A DNA stretch of 64,000 nt from the NCBI GenBank assembly GCA_963837515.1, contig CAWINT010000006.1, positions 62,001 through 126,000 on the forward strand, written 5' to 3'. This document shows positions 8,508 through 18,366 of this stretch, piece after piece (the stretch's first letter is position 1; every line of letters begins with the position of its first letter). The notes beneath the pieces were generated by a model, which had not been told where the DNA came from, did no database searches, and worked only from the letters and a program-made list of their open reading frames with translations. Position numbers and translations under genes: made by a program. The stretch comes from RYN-230 sp963837515 (GTDB taxonomy: Bacteria; Actinomycetota; Actinomycetes; Streptosporangiales; Streptosporangiaceae).

Positions 8508-10533
8508 ATGAGCGAGCACGAGCCAGGTGGGTCCGGCCCTGATGAGCCCGGCCGGGCGGGCCCCGGGCCGCTCGACCCGGAACTGGAGGACCGGGTCCGG
8601 GGCTGGATCGCCGATGATCCCGATCCGGACGACCGGGCCGAACTGGCGGCGCTGCGGACCGCGGCGGGCCTGCCCGGCCCGGCCGGGCAGGCGGCCCGGG
8701 CCGACCTGGCGGACCGGTTCGCCGGCCGGCTGGAGTTCGGCACGGCCGGGCTGCGCGGCGCGATGGGCGCGGGCCCGAACCGGATGAACCGGGCGGTGGT
8801 GCTGGGGGCCGCCGCTGCGCTGGCCCGCTGGCTGCACGAACACCAGCCTGGGACAGTTCCGGCCGGGGTCGTGCTGGGCTGGGATGCACGGCACCGGTCG
8901 GCGGGCTTCGCGCAGCAGGCGGCCGCCGTGCTGACCGGGGCGGGCATCCCGGTGTATCTGCTGCCGGACCGCAGTCCCACCCCGCTGCTCGCGTTCGCCG
9001 TCCGGCACCTCGGCGCCGCCGCCGGCGTGATGATCACCGCCAGCCACAACCCGCCCGCGGACAACGGCTACAAGCTCTACCTGGGCGACGGGGCGCAGAT
9101 CGTGCCGCCGGTTAACGCGCAGATCGAGGCGCTGATCCGCGGCCTGGGGCCGCTGGCCGACGTGCCGCTCGGCGCGGTCACCGGCCCGCTGATCACCCGG
9201 CACGGCGACGAGATCGCCCAGGCTTACCTGGCCGCGGTCGTGTCCGCCTCCCCCGCCACCCACCCGGCCCCCGGCGCGGCCGGGCCGGGACAGCGCACCG
9301 GGCCGGGGGCCGGGGGCGCCGGGCACACCGGGCCGGGACAGCGCACCGGGCCGGGGGCCGGGGGCGCCGGGCACACCGGGCCGGGACAGCGCACCGGGCA
9401 CACCGGCCCGGGGGGGCGCACCACTCACGTCCGCGGCCCAGACCCCGGGGCAGGCCCTGCGGGTGGTTTACACCCCGCTGCACGGGGTGGCCGGGCCGCT
9501 GATGCTGCGGGCGCTCGCCGCCGCCGGGTTCCCGGCTCCGCGCGTGGTAGCGGCCCAGGCCGGGCCGGACCCTGACTTCCCGACCGTCGCCTTCCCCAAC
9601 CCGGAGGAGCCGGGGGCCCTGGATCTCGCGCTGGCCGAGGCGCGGCGGGAGCACGCCGACCTGGTGCTGGCCAGTGACCCGGACGGGGACCGCCTCGCCG
9701 TCGCCGTCCCCGACCCGGCCGCCGGCGGCGGCTGGCGCCGGCTCACCGGCGACCAGGTCGGGTCGCTGCTCGGCGCTTTCATCCTCGACGTCACCGCCGG
9801 GGACACCGACCCCGCGGCCCGGCTGGTGGTGACCACCGTCGTGTCGTCGGCCATGCTGTCCCGCATCGCCGCCGCGGCAGGCGTCCGCTACGCGGCGACC
9901 CTGACCGGCTTCAAGTGGATCGTCCGGGCTGGTGAGCACTGGTCGGGGTGCCGTTTTGCCTATGGGTACGAAGAAGCGATCGGGTACGCGGTCGGGGACG
10001 TGGTGCGGGACAAGGACGGGATCGGGGCCGCACTCGCCGTGCTCGGCCTGGCCCGCGCGGCGCGCGCGGCCGGCCAGTCGCTGCTGGACCGCTGGGATGC
10101 GCTGGAGGCCGCGCACGGCGTACACCTGCGGGCGGCGCTCACCGTGCCCACCCACTCGCCGCAGCAGCTCATGGCGGCGCTGCGGGCCCGGCCGCCCGCG
10201 GATCTCGGCGGCCAGCCGGTGGCAGGCCTGGACGACCTGGCCGGCGGCGGCGACCTGCCGCCGTCGGACGTGCTGATCTTCCGGCTGGCGGGCGCGCAGG
10301 CGGTGGTCCGGCCCAGCGGCACCGAGCCGAAGCTGAAGGCTTACCTGGAAGTCGTCGAGCCGGTCGGCCACCGCGGCCTGACCGCCGCGCGGCAGGCCGC
10401 CGCCGCGCGGCTGCCGCCGCTCCGCGACGCGGTCGCCGACCTGCTGCTCAGCCCGCCGGAGGGCGCCTGGCCCGGCGGACCGCCAGTTTTGATACCCATC
10501 CCCCGGGTAATCGGCGGCAGGTGGGAGCCCTAG
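8508..10533 (+). CDS. Phosphohexomutase (phosphoglucomutase/phosphomannomutase family), frame-disrupted
   Basis: ATG 8508 with GGGGAGAGG upstream. Interconverts hexose-1- and hexose-6-phosphates. The first frame (8508 to about 9410) carries LEFGTAGLRGAMGAGPNRMN and the phosphoserine loop MITASHNPPADNGYK. The second frame (about 9411-10533) carries VVYTPLHGV, the metal loop ASDPDGDR, the sugar loop GYEEAIGY and the phosphate site RPSGTEPKLK. All active-site blocks are present, but the two halves are one base out of register. The break lies in or after an inserted Gly/Pro-rich repeat (9282-9404), most simply at a run of seven G at 9410-9416. Corrected length is about 675 residues, long for the family because of the insert. 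It may be a sequence error or a real mutation. Confidence 0.85.
9282..9404 (+). repeat. 48-bp tandem repeat inside the phosphohexomutase
   Basis: An 18-bp block (GGGCCGGGACAGCGCACC) alternates with a 30-bp block: two full 48-bp units (9282-9329, 9330-9377) and a partial third. It encodes Gly/Pro/Thr-rich residues (PGQRTG and GAGGAGHTG) between the catalytic loop domain and the next domain. A run of seven G follows immediately. Confidence 0.9.
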
Positions 10534-12596
10534 GACCGGCCGAACGGATCGTCGCCGGGCGATACCGGCTGATCCGGGCGCTCGGCAGTGGCGGCATGGG
10601 CACGGTGTGGCTGGCCGAAGATCAGCTGCTCGCCCGTCAGGTCGCGGTCAAAGAGGTGTCGCCACCGCCCGACGTCACCGAGCAGGAGCGGACGGTACTG
10701 CGGGAACGGACGCTGCGGGAGGCCCGCACCGCCGCGCGGCTGAGCCACCCCAACGTGGTCACGATCTACGACGTGGTCGAGGATGGCGGCCGGCCGTGGA
10801 TCGTGATGGAACTCGTGGCCGCCCGGTCGCTGCGGGACATCGTGGCCGAGGACGGGCCGATGACCCCGCGCCGGGCGGCCGGCCTCGGCCGCCAGGTGCT
10901 GACCGCGCTGGACGCGGCGCACGCGCTGGGCATCATGCACCGGGACGTCAAGCCGGGCAACGTGCTCATCGACGCCGACGACCGGGCGGTGCTGGCCGAT
11001 TTCGGCATCGCCCGGACCCAGGACAGCCCCACGGTCACGACGTCCGGCGTGCTGGTCGGCTCGCCGTCCTACATCGCCCCCGAGCGGGCCCGCGGCGAAC
11101 GCGGCGGCCCGGAGGCGGATCTGTGGTCGCTGGGCGCCACGCTGTACGCCGCGGTGGAAGGACGGCCGCCCTACGACCGGCCCGGAGCGCTGGCCACGCT
11201 GACCGCGGTGGTCACCGGGGAACCGGACCCGCCCAGCCGGTGCGGTGCGTTGTGGCCGGTGATCCGCGGGCTGCTGACGCAGGATCCGGCGCAGCGGCTG
11301 AAGTCGGTCGCGGCCGCCCAGATGCTGCGCGAGGTGGCGGAGGGGGACGTGGCGCCGGACCGCACCGCGCCGCAGCGCGAGCCGGGCACGGCCCCGCTGC
11401 CCGGGCCGGCCGGCCCCCGGCCACCGGGCCGGCCCTGGGCGACGGTGCCGGACGGCGGCCCGGCTGGCGAGCACTCCGCGTCGGAGGCCGCACTGCAGCA
11501 CGCGGAACGCACCCTGGCCTTCCACCCGAGGGCGGCGGTCGCGCCGGGAGCGGCACCGCCCCCAGCCGCAGTCCCGGGACCAGCCCCGGCCCCGGTGGCC
11601 CTGGAACCAGGACCTGTCCAGGAACCCGAGCCCGCTCCGGAACTAGAACCCGGCCCGGAGCCCGGACCCGTCCTGGAGCCGGAACCCGCCCCTGCACCCG
11701 GGCCCAGCCCCGAACCAGAACCCGCCCCGCGCCCGGACCCGATACCAGCACCAGCACCAGTACCGGTTCCGGACCCGGTACCCGGTCCGGAACCGGCGCC
11801 CATCCCGAGGCCGGCCGTCGGGCCGGGGGCGGCCGGCCGGACGCGGCCATGGCCACGGCGCCTGCCGCGGCACTGGCGCGGCCGGGCCGGGCTGGCCGCG
11901 GCGCTCGTGGTGGCCGTGGCCGCCGCCGCGGGCCTGTTCACCGCGGTCACCAGCCTGTCGGGACATGGGGCGCAGGCCCTGGGCCCGTCGCACGCCAGCA
12001 GCCGGCCAGGAGCGCCGTCACCCGCGGTCAGTGGCGGCGCAGCGGGTTCGGCCGGGTCGCCGTCCCCGACCGCGCCCGCGACGGCCGCGCCGTCGCCCAG
12101 CGCCGCCGGGTCCACCGCGGCCGCCCCCGGCGGTGCGGTCGGGACCGCTGCCCCCACCCCGGCCGGCTGGCACCGCTACCAGGATCCGACCGGCTTCTCC
12201 ATCGCCATCCCGAATGGCTGGCGGGTGTCGCACCAGGGGCACTACGTCTACGTGACGCCGCCGTCCGGGGCCGAGTTCCTGCTCATCGACCAGTCCGGTC
12301 ATCCGCAGCCGAACCCGCTGGCGGACTGGCAGCAGCAGGAAGCCAACCGGGAGAGCAGTTACGCGGGTTATCACCGCATCCGCCTGGTGGCCGTCCACTA
12401 CCCTCAGGCGGAAAAAGCGGCTGACTGGGAGTTCACCTACCACCGGCAAAGCGTGCTGACACATGTCCTGAACCGCAACGTGCTGGCTAATGCCACCCAT
12501 GCATATGCTTTGTACTGGTCTACACCGCAGGTGGACTGGAGCCACAGCTGGCACCTTTTCCGGAGCTTTTCCCGGACATTCCAGCCCGCTTCCTGA
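10521..12596 (+). CDS. Serine/threonine protein kinase, membrane-anchored, with extracytoplasmic domain
   Basis: 691 residues from GTG 10521, overlapping the phosphohexomutase stop by 13 bp. Kinase domain (residues about 10-270): glycine loop GSGGMG, lysine in VAVKEV, catalytic HRDVKPGN, DFGIA and APER. A long Pro/Glu/Pro-Ala linker (about 300-430) precedes one transmembrane helix (AALVVAVAAAAGLFTAV). The outer part has a Ser/Ala/Pro-rich stem and a domain beginning WHRYQDPTGFSIAIPNGWRV, which is found at the C-terminus of many actinobacterial kinases and has no known ligand. It probably transmits an envelope signal by phosphorylating cytoplasmic proteins. Confidence 0.88.
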   Translation: MGALGPAERIVAGRYRLIRALGSGGMGTVWLAEDQLLARQVAVKEVSPPPDVTEQERTVLRERTLREARTAARLSHPNVVTIYDVVEDGGRPWIVMELVAARSLRDIVAEDGPMTPRRAAGLGRQVLTALDAAHALGIMHRDVKPGNVLIDADDRAVLADFGIARTQDSPTVTTSGVLVGSPSYIAPERARGERGGPEADLWSLGATLYAAVEGRPPYDRPGALATLTAVVTGEPDPPSRCGALWPVIRGLLTQDPAQRLKSVAAAQMLREVAEGDVAPDRTAPQREPGTAPLPGPAGPRPPGRPWATVPDGGPAGEHSASEAALQHAERTLAFHPRAAVAPGAAPPPAAVPGPAPAPVALEPGPVQEPEPAPELEPGPEPGPVLEPEPAPAPGPSPEPEPAPRPDPIPAPAPVPVPDPVPGPEPAPIPRPAVGPGAAGRTRPWPRRLPRHWRGRAGLAAALVVAVAAAAGLFTAVTSLSGHGAQALGPSHASSRPGAPSPAVSGGAAGSAGSPSPTAPATAAPSPSAAGSTAAAPGGAVGTAAPTPAGWHRYQDPTGFSIAIPNGWRVSHQGHYVYVTPPSGAEFLLIDQSGHPQPNPLADWQQQEANRESSYAGYHRIRLVAVHYPQAEKAADWEFTYHRQSVLTHVLNRNVLANATHAYALYWSTPQVDWSHSWHLFRSFSRTFQPAS

Positions 12597-12735
12597 CAGT
12601 TTATCCGCCCAGGTCGGAGCGCCCCGGCAGGCTGGACAATTGCTCAGCTCACCCCCAGGGGAAAGTTTTAGTTGCGCACTGCCGTTTAGGCCATGTGAAG
12701 GTGGACATTGTCCTCCGGCAAACCTATTCTCGTAT

Positions 12736-12755
12736 CCCCGGATCGCAATCCGGGG
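12736..12755 (+). terminator. Hairpin downstream of the kinase gene
   Basis: Perfect 8-bp stem CCCCGGAT / ATCCGGGG with a 4-base loop in the unusually AT-rich spacer between the kinase and the next gene. There is no T-run, so factor-independent termination is not certain. The spacer 12597-12774 shows nothing else recognisable. Confidence 0.45.
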
Positions 12756-12774
12756 CAACAGCAAAAGCAGCTAA

Positions 12775-14468
12775 ATGCAAAATAAAAGCCCAGGCAAAAC
12801 GACAGAGGGCGGGCGGGTGCCAGACGACGAGCAGGCCAGTGACGCAGTAGCCGGAACGGGCAGGGAGCACGGCGGCAGTGGCGCGGAGGCTACCGGGAAT
12901 GGCGGGCCGGGCGCCGGCGGCCGGCTGGCCGGCGTCCGCCCGCGGCTAGCCGGCGTCCGCCCGCGGCTGGCCGCTGGCTGGCCTTCTTCGGCGGGGCCCT
13001 GGGTTTCCTGCTGATCCGCTTCCTGGTGCCCGCTCCGGTGGGGCAGGCGGACAACCGGGACGGGCCGCGGCTGCTGTGCGGGATCGGCCTGAACCCGGTG
13101 ACCGGCCGCCATCCGCGGTTCTTCCGGTTCTCCTACTTCGAGTACCTGCCGTCCCCCGCCTGCGCCGGGCACCATCTCTACCCCTCCTCCGCGCTGCTTG
13201 CGCTGGAGTTCGGCCGCGTCCTCACCCCGCTGTTCCGGCTGCCCGGCGACCTCAACCTGATCGCGGTCGCGGTGCTCTACTGCGTGCTGGCCGCGGTGGC
13301 GATCGCCAGCCTGGTCGTCGGGCTGCGGATTCGCTGGTGGGCCCGGCTGCTCGTGGCCGCGGCGGCCACCGTGCTCATCGCGGACTCGGCGTTCTTCGAC
13401 GTGTTCGGCGGCCCCTTCAGCGAGCCCGCCGCGCTGACCGGCCTGCTGCTGGTGGCCGCGGGCGTGGTCTACCTCGGCCGGGGCTGGCACGCCACCGTGT
13501 TCGGCCTGGTGCTGGCCGGCGGTGGGGGCTTCCTCGCCATCCTGTCCAAGGAGCAGTACCTGGTACTGGCCGCACCGATCTGCGTCGCCCTGGTACTGGC
13601 GACGATGGGCCGCGGGCCGGGCCGCGGGTGGCGCCGGTTCCGCACCCGGGAGGCAGCGGCCGGCCTGCTGGTCGCCGCGGCCCTGGCCGTTGTGGCGGGC
13701 GGCTACTGGGCCTGGGATAACACCAGTTCCTACGGGCGGCGACTGCATCACATCCAGGCCGTGGACATGATCTTCACCGACATCGTGACCAGCCAGGCCG
13801 CGCCCGCCCAGTTGCGCGCGCTCGGGCTGCCGCAGAGCTGGGCCAGGTACGCCGGCGATTACTACTGGGACACCAGGTCGGTGCGGTTCAGCCGGCTGTA
13901 CGCCCGGTATGAGAACAAGCTGACCGACGGCAATATCACGCATTACCTGCTCACCCATCCTGGCACCATGGCCGGGGTCGGCCAGCAGTCGGCTGAATTC
14001 GCGCAGCAGTTCCGGATCACGACGCTGGGCGATTACCCGGTCTCAGCCGGGCACCGGAAAGGTGCGTACGATTCCCGGGTCGTCGTCTTCAGCTGGCTGT
14101 TCCGCCACCTGCCGCCCAGACTCGGGCTGTGGCTATACGTGCCGCTGTGGCTTGTCATGACGGCGCTCGCCGTCGTGGCCCTGTCGGCCTGGCGCCGGCC
14201 CTGGCACCGGGACGGCGCGGTGCTGATCCTGTGCATGATCGGCTGCGCCCTGGTGGCGTTCGTGCCGCCGGCCTACTTCGCCGGGATCTCCACCACCCGG
14301 CACATGGTGGGCATGAACCTCGCCACCACGGCGGCCCTCATCGTGTCCGTCCCGCTGGCTGTCTCGCTGATCCAGCAGGCGTGGTCCGGCCGCCGGGGAC
14401 GGCGGCCGGGCCACGTCCCGGCCCGCGAGGCTATTCAGCAGCCGGTGGGCCCCGGCCCGCGGCGCTGA
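12775..14468 (+). CDS. Polytopic membrane protein of unknown function (GT-C glycosyltransferase-like topology), frame-disrupted
   Basis: The large frame opens at GTG 13026 (480 residues), but coding continues upstream: the same frame encodes an N-terminal transmembrane helix (WLAFFGGALGFLLIRFLVP) at 12975-13034 with no start codon. The only plausible start is ATG 12775 in another frame, which reads a charged Gly-rich N-terminus into two 21-bp repeats and then shifts. A one-base change near 12970 would join them. About nine or ten membrane helices, and an outer loop with PSPACAGHHLYPSS and YYWDTRSVRFSRLY. The layout resembles GT-C-type lipid-linked sugar transferases, but no catalytic motif is certain. 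Function unknown. Confidence 0.6.
12928..12969 (+). repeat. 21-bp tandem repeat, 2 units
   Basis: Two units of 21 bp differing only in the last base (12928-12948 and 12949-12969), encoding AGVRPRL twice in the ATG 12775 frame. They directly precede the point where the frame has to change. Confidence 0.85.
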
Positions 14469-14574
14469 CGCCGGGCGCCGGGCGCCGGGCGCACCACGGG
14501 AGTTCCGCCTCTGAGGCCATAGACGGCCCGGGACGCCGACGTTAGGAAGCGGTGGCCGCGGGCACCTGACGCGC

Positions 14575-16223
14575 ATGACGGACAAAGCCACCAGCGACCT
14601 GTGGTGGAAGGACGGCGTGATCTACTGCGCCGACGTGGCCACCTGGCTCGACTCCGACGGCGACGGCGACGGCGACCTCGCGGGCCTGACCGAGCGGCTC
14701 GACTACCTGGCCGGGCTGGGAGTCAGCACCCTGTGGCTGATGCCCTTCTACCCGTCCCCCGGCGGGGATGACGGCTACGACATCACCGATTACTACTCCG
14801 TGGACCCGCGCTTCGGCACGCTCGGGGACTTCGTCGAGCTGATCCGCACCGCGAACAACCTGGGCATCCGGGTGCTCGTGGACCTGGTGATGAACCACAC
14901 CAGCAACCAGCACCCGTGGTTCCAGCAGTCCCGCCGGGACCGCGGCTCCCGGTACCGCCACTACTACCGGTGGAGCGACGAGAAGCAGGCGGAGCCCAGC
15001 GAGGTGGCCTTCCCCGGCGAGCAGACGAGCACGTGGACCTACGACGACGTGGCCGGCCAGTGGTACATGCACCGCTACTACGACTTCATGCCGGACCTGA
15101 ACATCACCGACCCGGACGTGCGGGACGAGATGAACAAGGTGCTCGGGTTCTGGCTGGAACTCGGGGTGTCCGGTTTCCGGGTCGACTCGCTGCAGTTCAT
15201 GATCGAGACGATCGGCACCCCGGCGCGCGCCAAGCCGGTCTCCTACCTGCAGTCACTGGTGGAGTTCGTGGAGCGCCGCCGCGGCGACGCGATCTTCCTC
15301 GGGGAGGCGAACGTCAGCCCTGAGGAGCAGGAGCGCTACTTCGCCATCGACGATGGGGATGGCGTGCAGATGCTGTTCGACTTCCGCACCTGCGCGGCCC
15401 AGTGGCTGGCGCACGCCCGGGGCCGGGCCGAGCCGCTGGTGACCGCGCTGAGCCAGCGGCCCCGCACCCCGCAGCAGGCCCAGTTCGCCAACTTCTGCCG
15501 GCACCACGACGAGCTCAACCTGGGCCTGCTCAGCCCAGCCGAGCGCGACGAGGTGTTCGCCGCGTTCGCGCCGGAGGAAACGCACCGGGTCTACGGGCGT
15601 GGCATCCGGCGGCGGCTGGCCCCGATGCTGGGCGGCGACGAGCGGCGGATCCGGCTCGCCCTGGCGCTGACCATGGCCCTGCCGGGCACGCCCGTCCTGC
15701 TGTACGGCGACGAGATCGGCATGGGGGAAGACCTGTCGCTGCCCGGGCGGCTGGCCGTCCGCACCCCCATGCAGTGGTCGGCGGGCCCAGGTGGCGGGTT
15801 CTCCGCGGCGCCGCAGTTGTACCGGCCGGCCCGGCCGGCGGCCGGTACGGGTACCAGGCGGTCAACGTGTTCCGCCAGCGGCATCAGCCGGGGTCGCTGC
15901 ACACCTGGGTGGCCCAGGCGGCCCGGATCCGCCGGGAGTGCCCGGAACTGGGCTGGGGTGACTGGCGCACCTTCGCTCCCGGCGACGACCGGGTGCTGGC
16001 CCTGGAGTACCGGTGGCGCGGCGGGCACCTGGTCACCTTGCACAACCTGTCGGCGGACCGGGTCATCGCCCGGCTGCCTGCCGAAGTGGCCGGGCCCGGC
16101 GCGGAGGGTGCCGTGCAGGTACTCGGCGACGCCGCCGGGCCAGCCGGGCCGGGCCCGGATCTGCCGCTGGACGGCTACGGCTTCCGCTGGCTCCGCCTGG
16201 CTCAGGGCGGCACGCTGGGCTGA
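14575..16223 (+). CDS. GH13 alpha-amylase family, trehalose synthase-like; frame-disrupted near the C-terminus
   Basis: ATG 14575. An intact (beta/alpha)8 catalytic domain over about 415 residues: start LAGLTERLDYLAGLGVSTLW, region I DLVMNHTS, nucleophile in GFRVDSLQF, acid/base in FLGEANVSP, transition-state aspartate in HHDELNL, and end LYGDEIGMGE. This pattern fits trehalose synthase (maltose-trehalose isomerase) or a related oligosaccharide hydrolase. Around 15822-15845, in a CCGG/CGGCC-rich stretch, the frame must shift by one base. The other frame continues YGYQAVNVFRQRHQPGSLHTW and ends at 16223 with the usual C-terminal beta domain. Read uncorrected, the tail to 16239 is nonsense. Cytoplasmic. 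Confidence 0.82.
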
Positions 16224-16345
16224 CGGCACGCTGGGCTGACGGCGGCGGACCGGGCTGACGGCCAGCAGCCGACCGGTGGCCGCCGCCCGCGCCCCGACCG
16301 CGCGCCCGCGTGGCCAACCGGCCGCGGCCATGGCAAGCTCGGGCT

Positions 16346-16870
16346 ATGACCGAACCGCAGGAAGACGCGGCCTGCGAGGTCGCGCATGGGAACGAGCCGT
16401 CCCCGGGCACCGGGCGGTCGCTGGTCGCGGTGTTCGCCTCCCCGGTCGCCGAGTACCTGCTGCGGTTCGCGGCGGCGGCCGGGTTCCGGGTAGCGCTGGT
16501 GGAACCGGACCTGGCCCGGGCCGATGCCGGGTGGGCCCGGCGGTACCCGGTGACCGGGGAGATCGGCCCCCACCTGGACCAGGACACCGACGTGGTGGTC
16601 ACCGACCATCACCGGCCCGAACTGGGCACGGTGCTGCGGGACGCGCTGGCCAGCAAGGCCCGCTGGGTCGGCATCATGGGCAACCCGCGCCACCCGGCGC
16701 CGCACATCCCAGCGCTCCGCCAACTCGGCGTGGCCGAGGCGGACATAACCCGGGTGCACCGGCCGATCGGACTGAACATCGGCTCGCGCACGCCCCCGGA
16801 GATCGCCGTCGCCACCCTGGCCGGGCTGATCGCCGACCGCAACGGCCGCCCCGGCGGCTTCGAGTTCTGA
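16346..16870 (+). CDS. XdhC-like Rossmann-domain protein
   Basis: 174 residues from ATG 16346. After about 25 variable residues comes a single Rossmann fold (SLVAVFASPVAEYLLRFAAA) ending with VGIMGNPRH, HRPIGLNIGSRTPPEIA and a GRPGG tail, as in the C-terminal domain of XdhC/CoxI proteins. These proteins help mature molybdenum hydroxylases such as xanthine or CO dehydrogenase. The N-terminal XdhC domain is absent and no molybdenum enzyme is encoded in the window, so this is a single-domain family member of unknown target. Confidence 0.7.
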   Translation: MTEPQEDAACEVAHGNEPSPGTGRSLVAVFASPVAEYLLRFAAAAGFRVALVEPDLARADAGWARRYPVTGEIGPHLDQDTDVVVTDHHRPELGTVLRDALASKARWVGIMGNPRHPAPHIPALRQLGVAEADITRVHRPIGLNIGSRTPPEIAVATLAGLIADRNGRPGGFEF

Positions 16871-16919
16871 CCTGCGGAGCGGCGCGCCGGGCCGGCCACA
16901 CGGCCCGCGGGCCACACGG

Positions 16920-16955
16920 CCCGCGGGCCTGGCGGCTGGCCGCCAGGCCCGCGGG
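16920..16955. terminator. Bidirectional terminator hairpin between convergent genes
   Basis: A 16-bp perfect stem (CCCGCGGGCCTGGCGG at 16920-16935 and its complement at 16940-16955) with a 4-base loop lies between the XdhC-like gene and the oppositely oriented binding-protein gene. The placement supports termination from both sides. Confidence 0.7.
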
Positions 16956-16976
16956 AGGAGCTTGCGCGCGCCGGTC

Positions 16977-18296
16977 TCAGCCTCCGCTGCTGACCTGCGG
17001 AACCGAGGAAACGGTGGACTGCGCTGTGGTCAGCGCGGAACCCGGCGATGCCGTCCCCGTGATGGCGGCCTGGATGGCCGTCCAGATGGCCTGCGAGACC
17101 TTCGGGTAGTTGGCCCCGTACTGCGTGGTTCGGGACCGGGCGGTCTGGGTCTCCTTGGCGAACACCGTGTACTCCGGGCCGCCCTTGAGGTAGGAGGAGA
17201 TCACCGCGGGCTTGGTCGGCAGGTAGTACATCAGCGACGTGACGTGGCTCATCACCGACGGCGACTGCATGCCCTTGATCCATTCCCAGGCCAGGTTCTG
17301 CTGCTGGGAGCTACCGGAGTTGCCGATGTTCCACGTCTCCCCGCCCAGTGGGGTGACCACCGTCTGGCCGGCCACCTTGGTCGGGATCGGCACGATCCCG
17401 TACTGCTGGTTGTACTTCCAGCCGGCCTGGTTCAGCTCGGGGAAGATCCACGGGCCGTCCTCGATCATGGCCGCGGTCTTGTGCAGGAACTGCTGGGTGA
17501 GGTCGGGGTCCTGGCCCCACTGCAGCACCGACTTGGACGCTGACCCGTCCTTGACCATGTTCACCCACAACTGGAGAGCCTGGGTGAACTCAGGGCTGTC
17601 CACCTTGCTGAGGTTGGCGCCGTTGCTCCAGAAGTACGGCTCCAGCTGCCAGGTGGACTGCTCGTCGGCGGTCGCGTCGAAGGCGAAGCCGTGCACTTTC
17701 CCCTTGGTCAGGGTCTTGGCATCCGACTGAAGCTGGGCCCAGGTGGTCGGCGGGGACAGGTGGGCGGCGGCGAACATCGCCTTGTTGTAGAAGATGCCGA
17801 TCGTGTTGGTGCCGATGGGGTAGCAGTACTGCTTGCCCTTGAAGGTGCACTCGCTGGTCGCCCCGGGGATGTAGCCGCTGGTGGTGAAGCCGGGCAGGCC
17901 GTTGAGCGGCTTGAGCTGGCCCGTCGCCGCCACCTCCGGCACGTTCGGGTTGTCCAGCATCACGATGTTCGGCAGGTCACCGGCGCTGGCCTCCTGGAGC
18001 ACCTTGGTGATGAGGTTGGCGTAGGGCACCACCTCGCGCTTGATCGTCACGCCCGGGTGAGCCGCTTCGAACTTCTTGTTGTACCAGGGCACAGCGGTGT
18101 TCCCGCCGTTGGAGGTGAAGTAGTCAAGCTCGGTGAGGGTGACCTTGCCACCGCTGCTGCCCGAACCGCCCGAGGACGCGCCACAGCCCGCGGCGGCCAG
18201 CGCCAGCAGGACGGCGCCACCGGCGACCAGGTGCCAGCGGCGGAGCGGTCTCCCGCGCCCTCCGCCCGGCCGGACAGGCGACTGTGCCTTGTGCAT
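16977..18296 (-). CDS. Carbohydrate ABC transporter substrate-binding lipoprotein
   Basis: 439 residues, ATG 18296 with a strong GAGGAGG site. The signal peptide has an RR pair, a hydrophobic core and lipobox LAAAGC with the lipidated cysteine at residue 38. A Gly/Ser linker leads into a family 1 (MalE-like) binding fold: LTELDYFTSNGGNTAVPWYN, then LWVNMV and WGQDPDLTQQF, with C-terminal WTAIQAAITG. It captures an oligosaccharide for the two permeases encoded upstream in the same operon. The last position in the operon is unusual, because binding proteins normally come first. No ATPase is encoded here; a shared MsiK-type ATPase elsewhere is likely. Confidence 0.88.
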   Translation of the reverse strand: MHKAQSPVRPGGGRGRPLRRWHLVAGGAVLLALAAAGCGASSGGSGSSGGKVTLTELDYFTSNGGNTAVPWYNKKFEAAHPGVTIKREVVPYANLITKVLQEASAGDLPNIVMLDNPNVPEVAATGQLKPLNGLPGFTTSGYIPGATSECTFKGKQYCYPIGTNTIGIFYNKAMFAAAHLSPPTTWAQLQSDAKTLTKGKVHGFAFDATADEQSTWQLEPYFWSNGANLSKVDSPEFTQALQLWVNMVKDGSASKSVLQWGQDPDLTQQFLHKTAAMIEDGPWIFPELNQAGWKYNQQYGIVPIPTKVAGQTVVTPLGGETWNIGNSGSSQQQNLAWEWIKGMQSPSVMSHVTSLMYYLPTKPAVISSYLKGGPEYTVFAKETQTARSRTTQYGANYPKVSQAIWTAIQAAITGTASPGSALTTAQSTVSSVPQVSSGG

Positions 18297-18366
18297 GATG
18301 TGAACTCCTCCTCATGCCGGACCGGGCGCAGCGTGGTCCGGCGGTCTGGTGCCTGCGGATCCTGAC

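Noticed and set aside
5431..8889. Very long minus-strand open frame (1152 codons) antisense to the permease and PNP genes
   Set aside because: Composition-driven shadow of the real genes (GC-rich third positions); the protein is Arg/Gly/Pro/His-rich with no domain, and the plus-strand genes have clear family motifs.
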